64,000 bases of DNA from Paenibacillus sp. BIHB 4019 (GTDB lineage: Bacteria; Bacillota; Bacilli; Paenibacillales; Paenibacillaceae): NCBI RefSeq assembly GCF_002741035.1, contig NZ_CP016808.1, forward strand, positions 5,380,501 through 5,444,500, in the 5' to 3' direction. Positions 8,636 through 16,791 of this stretch are shown here, in pieces; within the stretch, counting starts at the first letter, position 1, and each line of letters begins with the position of its first letter. Made by a program: the position numbers and the translations under genes. Under the pieces are notes generated by a model. That model was given only the letters and a program-made list of their open reading frames with translations, was not told the DNA's origin and made no database searches.

Positions 8636-8672
8636 AATGGAATTATCCAATCCAATTGTGTGTAGTTCCATT
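8636..8672. promoter_or_regulatory. Inverted repeat upstream of cysD
   Basis: Arms AATGGAATTA (8636-8645) and TAGTTCCATT (8663-8672) form a near-perfect 10-nt inverted repeat with a 17-nt spacer, about 60 nt upstream of the predicted -35. It could be a regulator site for the sulfate operon or a weak hairpin; there is no T run after it. Confidence 0.35.
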
Positions 8673-8730
8673 GTGCTTTTTGATGAAAACGGATGGATTA
8701 AAAAATTAAAAGAATTCACTTTATTCCACT

Positions 8731-8758
8731 TTGCATAAAAGTGAAAATCTGATAGGAT
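8731..8758 (+). promoter_or_regulatory. Candidate sigma-A promoter of cysDN
   Basis: TTGCAT (8731-8736), a 16-nt spacer and TAGGAT (8753-8758) in AT-rich DNA, 50 nt before the cysD start. The AAAGGGAGG ribosome binding site is at about 8791-8799. Confidence 0.45.
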
Positions 8759-8809
8759 ATATATTATAGTCTATAGATTTAGTAAGGATTAAAGGGAGGC
8801 ACTTTTTTC

Positions 8810-9733
8810 ATGGACAAAATGATGCTTGATTCCATAGATGCAACGACACATCTGGATCAACTCGAGGCTGAGGCAATTTATATTATTCGAGAAGTAGCGG
8901 CGGAAAGTGAAAATCCCGTGATGCTGTACTCGATCGGTAAGGATAGCTCCGTGATGCTGCATTTGGCGCTCAAAGCATTTTATCCGGAGAAGCCGCCGTT
9001 TCCTTTCATGCATATTGATACAACGTGGAAGTTCAAAGAGATGATTGAATTCCGCGACCGCAAGGCGAAAGAATTCGGAATCAACATGCTTGTTCACTCC
9101 AATCAGGAAGGGATTGAGCAAGGGATCAACCCATTCGATCATGGTTCCGCATATACGGATATTATGAAAACCCAAGCCCTGAAGCAGGGCCTAGACAAAT
9201 ACGGATTTACAGCTGCTTTTGGCGGTGGAAGACGCGACGAGGAAAAGTCGCGTGCGAAGGAGCGGATTTTCTCATTCCGCAATAAAAATCACGCCTGGGA
9301 TCCAAAAAACCAGCGGCCGGAAATGTGGAAGCTCTTCAACACAAGAATTAATAAGGGTGAAAGCATCCGCGTATTCCCGATTTCCAACTGGACAGAAAAA
9401 GATATTTGGCAATACATTCGCAGAGAGAACATTGATATTGTTCCACTCTATTTAGCGAAAGAAAGGCCTGTCGTTAATCGCGATGGACAGATCATCATGG
9501 CGGATGATGAGCGGATGAAGCTGGGGGCCGGTGAGAAGATTGAAATGATGAAGATGAGATTTCGCACATTAGGCTGCTATCCGCTCACTGGCGGCGCCCA
9601 GTCCGATGCGGACACGCTGGATGCTATTATTGAAGAAACACTTGGTGCGGTATCCTCCGAACGGACAACAAGGGTGATCGACCAGGAAGAAGCGGGAAGC
9701 ATGGAAAGACGTAAACGGGAGGGCTATTTCTAA
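8810..9733 (+). CDS. cysD: Sulfate adenylyltransferase subunit 2
   Basis: Small subunit of ATP sulfurylase, forming APS from sulfate and ATP in sulfate assimilation. 307 residues, usual for CysD. The PP-loop SIGKDSSVM (about residues 42-50), the [20 protein letters not shown] region, [14 protein letters not shown] and a C-terminal [15 protein letters not shown] segment are all present. It is preceded by AAAGGGAGG and followed after one nucleotide by the cysN start, so the two are an operon. No cysH, cysC or sulfate permease gene is in the window. Confidence 0.95.
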   Translation: MDKMMLDSIDATTHLDQLEAEAIYIIREVAAESENPVMLYSIGKDSSVMLHLALKAFYPEKPPFPFMHIDTTWKFKEMIEFRDRKAKEFGINMLVHSNQEGIEQGINPFDHGSAYTDIMKTQALKQGLDKYGFTAAFGGGRRDEEKSRAKERIFSFRNKNHAWDPKNQRPEMWKLFNTRINKGESIRVFPISNWTEKDIWQYIRRENIDIVPLYLAKERPVVNRDGQIIMADDERMKLGAGEKIEMMKMRFRTLGCYPLTGGAQSDADTLDAIIEETLGAVSSERTTRVIDQEEAGSMERRKREGYF

Positions 9734-9734
9734 G

Positions 9735-11384
9735 ATGAAGAGTCTGCTTAAATTTATTACTTGTGGCAGTGTGGATGACGGCAAATCCACTTTGATAGGA
9801 CATATGCTTTATGAGGCTAAGCTTTTGTTCGCCGACCAGGAGAGAGCATTGGAGCTGGACAGCAGGCTGGGCAGCCGCGGCGGCAAAATAGACTACTCCT
9901 TGCTTCTTGACGGGCTGATAGCCGAACGTGAGCAGGGGATTACGATTGATGTCGCTTATCGGTATTTTACAACGGATCACCGTTCGTTCATTGTAGCGGA
10001 CACGCCGGGGCACGAAGAATATACACGCAACATGGCCGTAGGCGCATCTTTTGCGGATCTTGCCATTATTCTGGTGGACGCAACCAAAGGAATTATTACG
10101 CAAACGAAGCGCCATACAAGAATTTGTGCCCTCATGGGAATTAAGCATCTGGTCTTGGCGGTAAACAAAATGGATTTGGTGGATTTTGATACGAAGAAAT
10201 TTGATGAAATCAAAGCAGACTTCGCTCGCACCGCCACAGAATTCCAGTTTGAAAGTATTCAGGTGATCCCTGTTTCTGCAACAGAAGGGGATAACATTAC
10301 GAAGAAATCGCCTAATACGCCTTGGTACGAGGGGCTTGCTTTGCTACCCTATTTGGAGAGTGTTGATGTTCATTCGAACGACGACGCGAAGCCGTTTATG
10401 ATGCCCATTCAGCGGGTATGCAGGCCAGACCACACATTCCGCGGATTCCAAGGTCAGATTGAAGCCGGCAGCATCGCAGTTGGCGATGAACTGACAACTC
10501 TGCCTAGCCGTGAGAAGGCGAAGGTTAAACGAATTTTTGTAACAGACCAAGACCGGAATTCGGCTCATGCCGGCCAGCCTGTCACGATTCAATTAGATCG
10601 GGAAGTCGACGTATCACGAGGTTGTGTGTTTACGAAGGACAATCAGCTCCAAGAGGCCGACAGCTTTAGCGCCACGATTCTTTGGATGGATGATTCTGTC
10701 CTGACGCCGGGAAAAAATGTTCTGGTGAAGGTAGGTACAAAGGTTCTTCCTGGTACTGTGACGGCAATTAATCACAAAATCGATATTAATACAGGCAATA
10801 CGGTTACAGCCGACCATGTGGTTAAGAATGAAGTGGCTAAATGTGAATTTTCATTATCGGATGGTATTATTTTTGACGCGTTTGAAAAAAATAAAAGCAT
10901 CGGCGGATTTATTCTCATCGATCGTGTAACGAATATGACATCCGCTTGCGGCGTCATTGACGAAGCTCTTCAAAGCGTGGGCAATGCGGGCCAGATCGAT
11001 ACGGAAATCACAAGAGATGTTCGTGCCCAGCAAAAAGGACAGCAGCCATTAACGCTTTGGCTTACTGGTTCAGTTTCGGACAACGTGGCTCTTGCGAAGG
11101 GAATCGAGAAACGGTTGGTAGCCAGAGGTTATCATACGATGCTAATCGATAACAGCTTAGGAGAATCTGTGCGGCAAATCGCGGGTTATGCGGCATTGCT
11201 AAACGATGCGGGACTTATTGCATTGGTACTGGGCGGTACTGCAAGCGACAACGACCAAGCCATTGCGCAAGAAATAATCGGCCAATCCTTTTTGCCAATC
11301 GATGTTGCTGTAAACAGCTCTTCGATCGAGGGAGCGGCCAATGATGCCGTGAAACGTGTTGTGAAGGCTCTCATTCAAGTATAG
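9735..11384 (+). CDS. cysN: Sulfate adenylyltransferase subunit 1 fused to a degenerate APS-kinase-like domain
   Basis: GTPase subunit of ATP sulfurylase: residues 1 to about 425 form an EF-Tu-like GTPase with GSVDDGKSTL (P-loop), DTPGHEEYTRNM and NKMDL, then beta-barrel domains. The last ~115 residues align with APS kinase (CysC): TLWLTGSV..., AKGIEKRLVARGYHTMLID and AALLNDAGLI are recognisable. The kinase P-loop GLSGSGKST is replaced by GSVSDNVAL and the DGDNLRHGLN substrate segment is missing. The C-terminal part therefore should not phosphorylate APS and may be structural or regulatory. Length 549 compares with roughly 430-475 for plain CysN and 610-640 for active CysNC. Confidence 0.9.
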   Translation: MKSLLKFITCGSVDDGKSTLIGHMLYEAKLLFADQERALELDSRLGSRGGKIDYSLLLDGLIAEREQGITIDVAYRYFTTDHRSFIVADTPGHEEYTRNMAVGASFADLAIILVDATKGIITQTKRHTRICALMGIKHLVLAVNKMDLVDFDTKKFDEIKADFARTATEFQFESIQVIPVSATEGDNITKKSPNTPWYEGLALLPYLESVDVHSNDDAKPFMMPIQRVCRPDHTFRGFQGQIEAGSIAVGDELTTLPSREKAKVKRIFVTDQDRNSAHAGQPVTIQLDREVDVSRGCVFTKDNQLQEADSFSATILWMDDSVLTPGKNVLVKVGTKVLPGTVTAINHKIDINTGNTVTADHVVKNEVAKCEFSLSDGIIFDAFEKNKSIGGFILIDRVTNMTSACGVIDEALQSVGNAGQIDTEITRDVRAQQKGQQPLTLWLTGSVSDNVALAKGIEKRLVARGYHTMLIDNSLGESVRQIAGYAALLNDAGLIALVLGGTASDNDQAIAQEIIGQSFLPIDVAVNSSSIEGAANDAVKRVVKALIQV

Positions 11385-11389
11385 TTTTG

Positions 11390-11570
11390 TTTGAATGCCA
11401 ATGGAGTTATAGTAAATAATGAAACGATTCGATGGAGGCATGATCAGCGGGCGTTCCCTTACGGGACATGCCCGTGGTCATGCCTTTTCCTTTGACTGCT
11501 TCTTGGTACGCCTGAGACGTGCAGACACTACCTTGATCGCTTATCCACGGGATGACTAACTCTTGTTGTC
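11390..11570 (-). pseudogene. IS3-family transposase fragment (OrfB C-terminal part)
   Basis: Reading the minus strand from about 11566 gives QELVIPWISDQGSVCTSQAY, then QEAVKGKGMTTGMSRKGTPA and DHASIESFH before a stop. This is the signature core of IS3-family OrfB integrase-type transposases (second D in SDQGS, catalytic E in IESFH). In another frame just beyond, IIYYNSIGIQTKLYLNE matches the usual C-terminal YN-x-RIQxKL motif, so a small deletion or frameshift separates the two parts. OrfA and most of OrfB are absent. Confidence 0.8.
11437..11494 (+). terminator. Terminator-like hairpin downstream of cysN
   Basis: GGCATGATCAGCGGGC pairs with GCCCGTGGTCATGCC (one bulge, one wobble) with further pairing of GTTCCC/GGGAC in the loop, followed by TTTTCCTTT. 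It lies within the transposase remnant but is positioned to end cysDN transcription. Confidence 0.6.
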
Positions 11571-11815
11571 AAGGCAAAAACACCTCCAAGATGGTATGCA
11601 TATCTTCCGACATGGCTGCCTTTTCTTGAAGGTGTTTTAATTTGACTCACGCTAGGGGGTCAGTTCAACTATGAAGCTCCTGGCTTGTTCCTTTTTCAAA
11701 ATATAAGAATATAAAAGTTTCCCTCTTATACTTCGCTTATATTTCACCGCGAAACGTTGGCTTTACCGCCAGAGGACAGCGGCAGACGTTTGCGCTTGTC
11801 CATAAAATAAACCAA

Positions 11816-13732
11816 TTATTTCAAACGCAGCATCATCGTCCATAGATCGGCACTTTCGTAGCCCAGGCGCCACGCAGCAACGCCTGCAAGATCATATTTT
11901 TTCGCTATATTGATGCGGGCTTGTACGGTTGAAGCGGTCTCTGCCCAAAATACATAGGTGAAACCATCTTTTACATACGTGTATTTCGTTTGACCGGATG
12001 CTACATCAGGCGTAGCTAGAGCATTCGTATCTTTAATGAGCTGCGGCACTTCCTTCATATAAATCGCACGATTGCTGATGAGCGAGCCCGCATTGTCCAG
12101 CTTCCACTCGCGAACGTAGAAAGGAATGCCAAGCATCAGCTTTTTGCGGGGAATGCCGTAATCAAGAAACTGCTTTACACCCTCTTCAGCCCACGCCAAG
12201 CTGGATACGGAGCCCGCTTCCGGGCCTGTGCTCCAGTGCTCGTCATAAGCCATAATAATAATCGTATCGACAATGCCTGCCAGTGCAGCGTGGTCATACG
12301 CCGTCGCTTGGTTCCAGCTGGCGCTGCCGCGCGGCAAATCGATCGATACTTTCATGCCTTTGGCATGAACAGCTTTCGTGAGTGCTTGGACAAAAGCGGT
12401 ATAGCTTGCCCGGTCTGTCCCAGCTACCTCTTCAAAATCAATATTGAGTCCATAGACACGAAGGGACGCAAGCTTTGTGACGAGGCTGTTAATGAAAGCA
12501 GACTGTGCTGCCGAATTGGCAAGAAAGGCGCTCGTCATCTTTTTATCAAACTGGTTGTGCAGGAGCGGCATAACGAGAATGCCTTGCGCCTTCAACGTAC
12601 TGGCCGTCGCCTCATCCGACATATCGTTCAGCTTGCCGCTTGCATCGCCTAGCTCGAACCAGGTCGGTGAATCAATATCGAGCCCTTGTGTCCCCGCAAC
12701 ATGCCCCAAAATCGTCTGGCTGTTCGAAGAGCCATTCCAGCCCATATAAATCAGCTTTGTGACATTGCTCCATAATACTCGTCCATCCGCATTACGAACG
12801 GTGGCGTTCGCGTAGCTTTTGGCGAGTGTGACGGCGGATTCTTTGGTGTGTACGCTTTTAATGATTTTATCGTTTTGATAAACGGATAAATAAGGCTTGT
12901 TGGTCCACCAGACGACGTTATTGTATACGACATCGGCGCCCGCATATTTTTTGGCAAAGGGTATCGCAGCTTCCATACTAATAAATGCTTTTACGGTTTT
13001 GCCATTTTGCTGTACTTCATAGCTGCGAACATTTGAGAAAACGACCTTGCCTTTCGCAGTATTGGTTACTTCACTGCCCTCTTGCTTGGCTGCGGCTTGA
13101 ACAGCGTCATAGAGGTAAGCGTATGTTTTGGTGCCGGAAATTTGCCCGCCATCCTTCGTGATCGTGTACACGGCTTTGCCTGCACGCTGAACTTTCTTTT
13201 GCGCCGCTGTCACATTGTCCCATACCCACTCATTCGTGGAACGTTTAATAATATGGGCATTGCCCCAATTGGCAGCTTCCTTCTTAGCGGCTGCAAGAGT
13301 AGCAAAGCCCCAGCTGTTTTTCGTATTTTCGCCCTGATAGAGCTGGAATTTGGCATAAGATTCGTACACCCAGCCCGGCTGCTGCAAATCTCGAATATGT
13401 ACTTGACCTAGCTGCTTCGCAGCGGCCTGTGCTTGCTCGTAGGTGCGGTATTCCCATTTGGGATTGGAGGCGCCGCCTTGATATACCTTATACCTTGGAA
13501 AATTATCCCATACCCACACCCGGCCCGATATTTGCTCGACATGGCTGTAGGCAAAGCTTTGGGCATAGGCAATCGCCTGCTTCTCGGTTGCAAACTCCTT
13601 GAGCGCCGCATCGTTCTGATACACCCGGTACTTCGTCGCGGAGCTCGCGGCCATGCTGCTTCCCGCAGCAAAAGCCTGGCTCAGCATAAGCAGCACCAGC
13701 AAAGCGGTCAGCTTTCTCATTTTGAATTTCAT
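11816..13732 (-). CDS. Secreted glycoside hydrolase family 18 protein with six N-terminal repeats
   Basis: 638 residues: signal peptide (residues 1 to about 29, ending SSMAA), six degenerate repeats of about 45 residues (roughly 34-325), then a GH18 domain to the C terminus. The repeats share YxVYQN/G...AxxxAKxxAxAxV...VWxN. The GH18 domain has YGLNIDFEEV, with the catalytic Glu as in SleL/YaaH-type spore and wall GH18 proteins, plus IIIMAYDEHW and a final AAWRLGYES. Likely acts on peptidoglycan or chitin-like glycans outside the cell. It is monocistronic. The repeats are not LysM or SH3 by eye, unlike SleL, which carries LysM. Confidence 0.85.
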   Translation of the reverse strand: MKFKMRKLTALLVLLMLSQAFAAGSSMAASSATKYRVYQNDAALKEFATEKQAIAYAQSFAYSHVEQISGRVWVWDNFPRYKVYQGGASNPKWEYRTYEQAQAAAKQLGQVHIRDLQQPGWVYESYAKFQLYQGENTKNSWGFATLAAAKKEAANWGNAHIIKRSTNEWVWDNVTAAQKKVQRAGKAVYTITKDGGQISGTKTYAYLYDAVQAAAKQEGSEVTNTAKGKVVFSNVRSYEVQQNGKTVKAFISMEAAIPFAKKYAGADVVYNNVVWWTNKPYLSVYQNDKIIKSVHTKESAVTLAKSYANATVRNADGRVLWSNVTKLIYMGWNGSSNSQTILGHVAGTQGLDIDSPTWFELGDASGKLNDMSDEATASTLKAQGILVMPLLHNQFDKKMTSAFLANSAAQSAFINSLVTKLASLRVYGLNIDFEEVAGTDRASYTAFVQALTKAVHAKGMKVSIDLPRGSASWNQATAYDHAALAGIVDTIIIMAYDEHWSTGPEAGSVSSLAWAEEGVKQFLDYGIPRKKLMLGIPFYVREWKLDNAGSLISNRAIYMKEVPQLIKDTNALATPDVASGQTKYTYVKDGFTYVFWAETASTVQARINIAKKYDLAGVAAWRLGYESADLWTMMLRLK

Positions 13733-13909
13733 AAGCGTTCTATCACTCTCCTCTAGTTTCTCTACTCTATTAGACGCAAAGGGAGGCTGGAGGTTGCGAA
13801 GACAGCTGCCTTATTCCATCAGGTAAAAAAATGAAATAAATATGGCGTAGGCGGATAAAAAAGGTGGAAAACAATAACAATAAGGACAGCAAAGCAGGAG
13901 GTGGCAGTC

Positions 13910-14761
13910 ATGAAGCGGCTGTATGCGAAGGAAAAGCTCGACGAGGAAGAGGTGGATCTGGAGGAGCTGGAGAGGAGTCTCGGCGAGGTATGGCAGGTCA
14001 ATCGTTATTTGGGCGGCAATCCGGTGCTGTTCAAGCATCTGGAGCGGCTGCTCAGACAGACGGCTATCGCGCGGCGGGCACAGGAGCTGGAGCTGAAATT
14101 TGGACAAGGGGCCGGGCTGGAGCAAAGAGCAGTGCTGAAGCAAGGAATAGAGCAAGGAGCGGCACTGAGTTCGGAAGGAAAACAGCGGGGATGGAGCGGG
14201 TCAGAGACTAGGCCTGTGCAAGTCGATAGGGTGAAAATAAAGCTGCTCGATGTGGCGACAGGGCTGGCGGATATTCCGATGGCTTTAGAGAAATGGTGCA
14301 GCAAGCGCGGTATGGCGGTCGAAATTGTCGGCGTCGATATCCATCCTAAAATGGTGGAGCTTGCGGCGAAACGCACCGCTCATCAAAAGGCCATTCAGGT
14401 ACTGCAAGCGGATGGGACGGCTTTGCCTTTCGAGGACAACAGCTTTGACATCGTGTTTAGCAATTTGGCGCTGCATCATTTGGATGATGGGGAAGCGAGC
14501 AGCATGCTGGGGGAAATCGACCGGGTCGCGCGGGTCGGCTGGGTCGTAACCGATTTGGAGCGTCACCAGCTGGCGCTGCTATCGGCGCGGATGCTCGCGA
14601 AGTTCATCTGGCGCAGCCCGGTGACGAAACATGATGGCCCAATGTCAGTCCAGCGCTCCTATACCGCGAAAGAAGCGAAGGAACTGCTGGTACAGGCCGG
14701 TGTTCCCGCCGTCGTGCATCGGCATTTTCCATTTCGCTTGGCGCTTGTATGCCATGCATGA
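13910..14761 (+). CDS. Class I SAM-dependent methyltransferase
   Basis: 284 residues. SAM-binding motif I is LLDVATGLADIP (about residues 113-124), followed by VGVDIHPKMVELA (motif II, ribose-binding acid), LQADGTALPFEDNSFDIVFS and LALHHL. The N-terminal 100 residues are helical and Gln/Glu rich. ATG at 13910 has AGGAGGTG 7 nt upstream. It overlaps the FAD oxidoreductase by 8 nt and is the first gene of a four-gene operon with a ketosynthase, so it probably methylates a small-molecule intermediate. Confidence 0.85.
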   Translation: MKRLYAKEKLDEEEVDLEELERSLGEVWQVNRYLGGNPVLFKHLERLLRQTAIARRAQELELKFGQGAGLEQRAVLKQGIEQGAALSSEGKQRGWSGSETRPVQVDRVKIKLLDVATGLADIPMALEKWCSKRGMAVEIVGVDIHPKMVELAAKRTAHQKAIQVLQADGTALPFEDNSFDIVFSNLALHHLDDGEASSMLGEIDRVARVGWVVTDLERHQLALLSARMLAKFIWRSPVTKHDGPMSVQRSYTAKEAKELLVQAGVPAVVHRHFPFRLALVCHA

Positions 14762-16133
14762 CGTTATCATTGTCGGTGCAGGGCCTGCCGGCAGCGTATT
14801 GGCTGCATTGCTAGCTGCCTCGGGTGTAAAGGTGCTGCTGCTGGAGCGCGAATCGCTCCCGCGGCGCAAGCCCTGCGGCGAGTCGCTGAATCCAGGCGCA
14901 GTCGCCGCGCTTGCGCGCGTGCTGCCCGCTGGCAAATTTGCAGCGATTCGCAGCAGCATGGAGCATTCGCTCATCCATGGCTGGCGGCTGACAAGCGGGA
15001 AGGCGGAGCTGCTGGCAGCTTTCCCCGCAGGGCAATTCGGAATGGCCTGCGCCCGCGAAAAGCTGGATTATGCGCTTGCGCTGCATGCTTGCGAGGCCGG
15101 TGCGCAGGCCATTGAACAAATGCGGGTGCAGCGCCTTATTTGGGAGGAGGGCCGAGTGGCGGGCGTTGTCGCATATTCCGCAGCGGGGACAGCTATGGAA
15201 TTTCGGGCGCGCCTCGTCATTGGCGCGGATGGCATTCGCTCGGCAGTGGCCCGCTGCGCGGGGCTGAGCAGCTTCGGCCCGCTGCGCAAAACAGCGTTCA
15301 CAGCTCGGGTGAGCGGTGTGCGGGAGTTGCAGCCGCGCGTCGAGCTGTTCACCGGGCGCGGCATCGTTGTGGGGCTGGCGCCGATTGGCGGCGGCGAAGC
15401 CAATTTGACGCTGGCGCAGCTGTCAGGGAGCGGGAGTGCGGCAGCTTTAGCCGCAGGTTTGAAAGAAAACGGAGCAGTTAAGAAAGTAGCTGGTCATATG
15501 GATATGGATACGGATACGGATAAAAATATAGATACAGATACAGATAAAAATATAGATATAGATACAGATACAGATACAGATACAGGAATTGCGATGCTTG
15601 AAGCCGCATCGTTCAAAGTTAATGCAAGGGGAAAAGCTCCTGATCCTGCTCAAGCAGGTAACAGGGCTGCTTCTGTTGCGAGCAAGGAGAAGCGCAGCGC
15701 TTGGCTGCTGGGAAAAGCGGGTGAGCTGCCCGAGCTTGCCGAGCGCTTGCAGGGTGCGGCTTGCACAGGCGAGGTGCTCGCTTGTGGGCCGTTTGACCGC
15801 CGGGTTCGGGCAGCGCAGCAAGCAGGGCTGCTGCTCATAGGCGATGCCGCGGGTTATTACGATCCGCTGACAGGCCAAGGCATTTACCGCGCGCTCAGCA
15901 GTGCTGAGCTTGCTGCGCCGCTGCTGCTGCAAGCGCTGGAGAGCGGCAGCGATGCGCCGCTCGTTCAATATGCAGCGATTCAGCAAAGCCGCTTCGCTCC
16001 AGCTATCCGGCTGCAGAAGCTGATCGAATGGACGAGCAGGCATGAGCTGCTGTGGCACTCCGCGTTGCGCGGACTTGGCTCGCTGCCAGCCGCCCGCAGC
16101 CGCCTTGTAGCAATGATTGGCGATTGCTTGTAA
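14754..16133 (+). CDS. FAD-dependent oxidoreductase (geranylgeranyl reductase/halogenase-like)
   Basis: 459 residues. The N-terminal dinucleotide motif is VIIVGAGPAGSVLA, then LLERESLPRRKPCGE (a feature of the geranylgeranyl reductase and flavin halogenase superfamily), VIGADGIRSAVAR, and the second FAD motif LLIGDAAGYYDPLTGQGI. Residues about 249-277 are an unusual Asp/Thr low-complexity insert encoded by a 6-nt tandem repeat, lying between conserved domains. ATG at 14754 starts right at the FAD motif; longer in-frame starts run into the preceding gene. It overlaps the methyltransferase by 8 nt. The substrate is probably the polyketide or fatty-acyl product of the downstream ketosynthase. 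Confidence 0.85.
   Translation: MHDVIIVGAGPAGSVLAALLAASGVKVLLLERESLPRRKPCGESLNPGAVAALARVLPAGKFAAIRSSMEHSLIHGWRLTSGKAELLAAFPAGQFGMACAREKLDYALALHACEAGAQAIEQMRVQRLIWEEGRVAGVVAYSAAGTAMEFRARLVIGADGIRSAVARCAGLSSFGPLRKTAFTARVSGVRELQPRVELFTGRGIVVGLAPIGGGEANLTLAQLSGSGSAAALAAGLKENGAVKKVAGHMDMDTDTDKNIDTDTDKNIDIDTDTDTDTGIAMLEAASFKVNARGKAPDPAQAGNRAASVASKEKRSAWLLGKAGELPELAERLQGAACTGEVLACGPFDRRVRAAQQAGLLLIGDAAGYYDPLTGQGIYRALSSAELAAPLLLQALESGSDAPLVQYAAIQQSRFAPAIRLQKLIEWTSRHELLWHSALRGLGSLPAARSRLVAMIGDCL
15498..15584 (+). repeat. GATACA-type hexanucleotide tandem repeat inside the FAD gene
   Basis: About 87 nt of imperfect 6-nt units (GATACA, GATACG, GATATA, with two GATAAAAATATA interruptions), all in frame and coding Asp-Thr/Asp-Ile/Lys-Asn. 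The AT-rich tract sits in an otherwise GC-rich gene. Confidence 0.9.
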
Positions 16134-16182
16134 AGAGAGGGTTGCTTGTAAATCGATGTACATACAAGGAGGACTGAAATAC

Positions 16183-16791
16183 ATGCATACTTACAACGAG
16201 GTAACGATGCGCTGTGAGCCGTTGACCGCGTTCCACTATGCAAGGAAAATCGAAAATTGGCCGCAGCTGCTCCCGCATTATCGCCAGATCCAGTTCCGCT
16301 ATGGCGGCAGTGAGCGGGGAGGGCTCGTTAAAATGGCTGCCGTTCGGCCGTTCAAACGGTTTCAGTGGCCCGTATGGTGGGAAAGTGAAATGGTTGTCAG
16401 CGAGGAGGAACTGATGGTTGGCTACCGCCATGTGCGCGGTGTGACGAAAGGCATGGAGGTGGAATGGCGCATCGTACCGGCCGGCGAGAAGGTTTCTGTA
16501 TCGATCGTGCATCGCTGGAATGCTCCTCCATGGAGCCGCAGGCTTTTCGCCAGTTTTATTGGCAATTGGTTCGTTTATGCCATTGCGGAGAGAACGCTGC
16601 AAGGCTTGAAGCAGAAGGCCGAGCTTGAAGCCGCGTTGGATGCCAAGAAACAAGCCATAGAAGATGATTCCCGGCAATGGACGGATCTGCAATGGGAGGC
16701 ACTAAGAGAGCAGGTAGCTGAGCAGTTTGCAAACGAAGCAGCAGAGCAAGCCATTTTTCAACAAAGAGAGGCAGGTGGGCGCAATGGCTAA
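16183..16791 (+). CDS. SRPBCC-family protein (cyclase/aromatase-like)
   Basis: 202 residues with a START/SRPBCC (polyketide cyclase/dehydrase) pattern: an initial strand, ARKIENWPQLLPHYRQIQF, GLVKMAAVRPFKRFQWPVWW, then VEWRIVP and a long C-terminal helix. Such proteins bind hydrophobic intermediates and include aromatase/cyclases. ATG at 16183 has AAGGAGG 10 nt upstream; the longer frame from 16117 lacks a site and overlaps the previous gene. It overlaps the ketosynthase gene by 8 nt, so a shared pathway is expected. Confidence 0.75.
   Translation: MHTYNEVTMRCEPLTAFHYARKIENWPQLLPHYRQIQFRYGGSERGGLVKMAAVRPFKRFQWPVWWESEMVVSEEELMVGYRHVRGVTKGMEVEWRIVPAGEKVSVSIVHRWNAPPWSRRLFASFIGNWFVYAIAERTLQGLKQKAELEAALDAKKQAIEDDSRQWTDLQWEALREQVAEQFANEAAEQAIFQQREAGGRNG

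Larger units (their letters stand above)
11385..11667 (-). mobile_element. Decayed IS3-family insertion sequence remnant
   Basis: The outer end at 11641-11667 reads, on the minus strand, TGAACTGACCCCC..., an IS3-type terminal inverted repeat beginning TGA. Inside lie an inverted repeat AAAACACCTcCAAGA / TCTTGAAGGTGTTTT (about 11577-11641) and the transposase fragment. The remnant abuts the cysN stop codon and its other terminal repeat is not recognisable, so the element is dead and internally deleted. Confidence 0.7.

Noticed and set aside
8789..9175. A 128-residue minus-strand frame over cysD
   Set aside because: Shadow of the clearly real cysD gene.
15447..16184. A 245-residue minus-strand frame with an ICICICIYIYI stretch
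   Set aside because: Antisense of the FAD gene and its hexanucleotide repeat; the hydrophobic run is only the complement of GATACA units.
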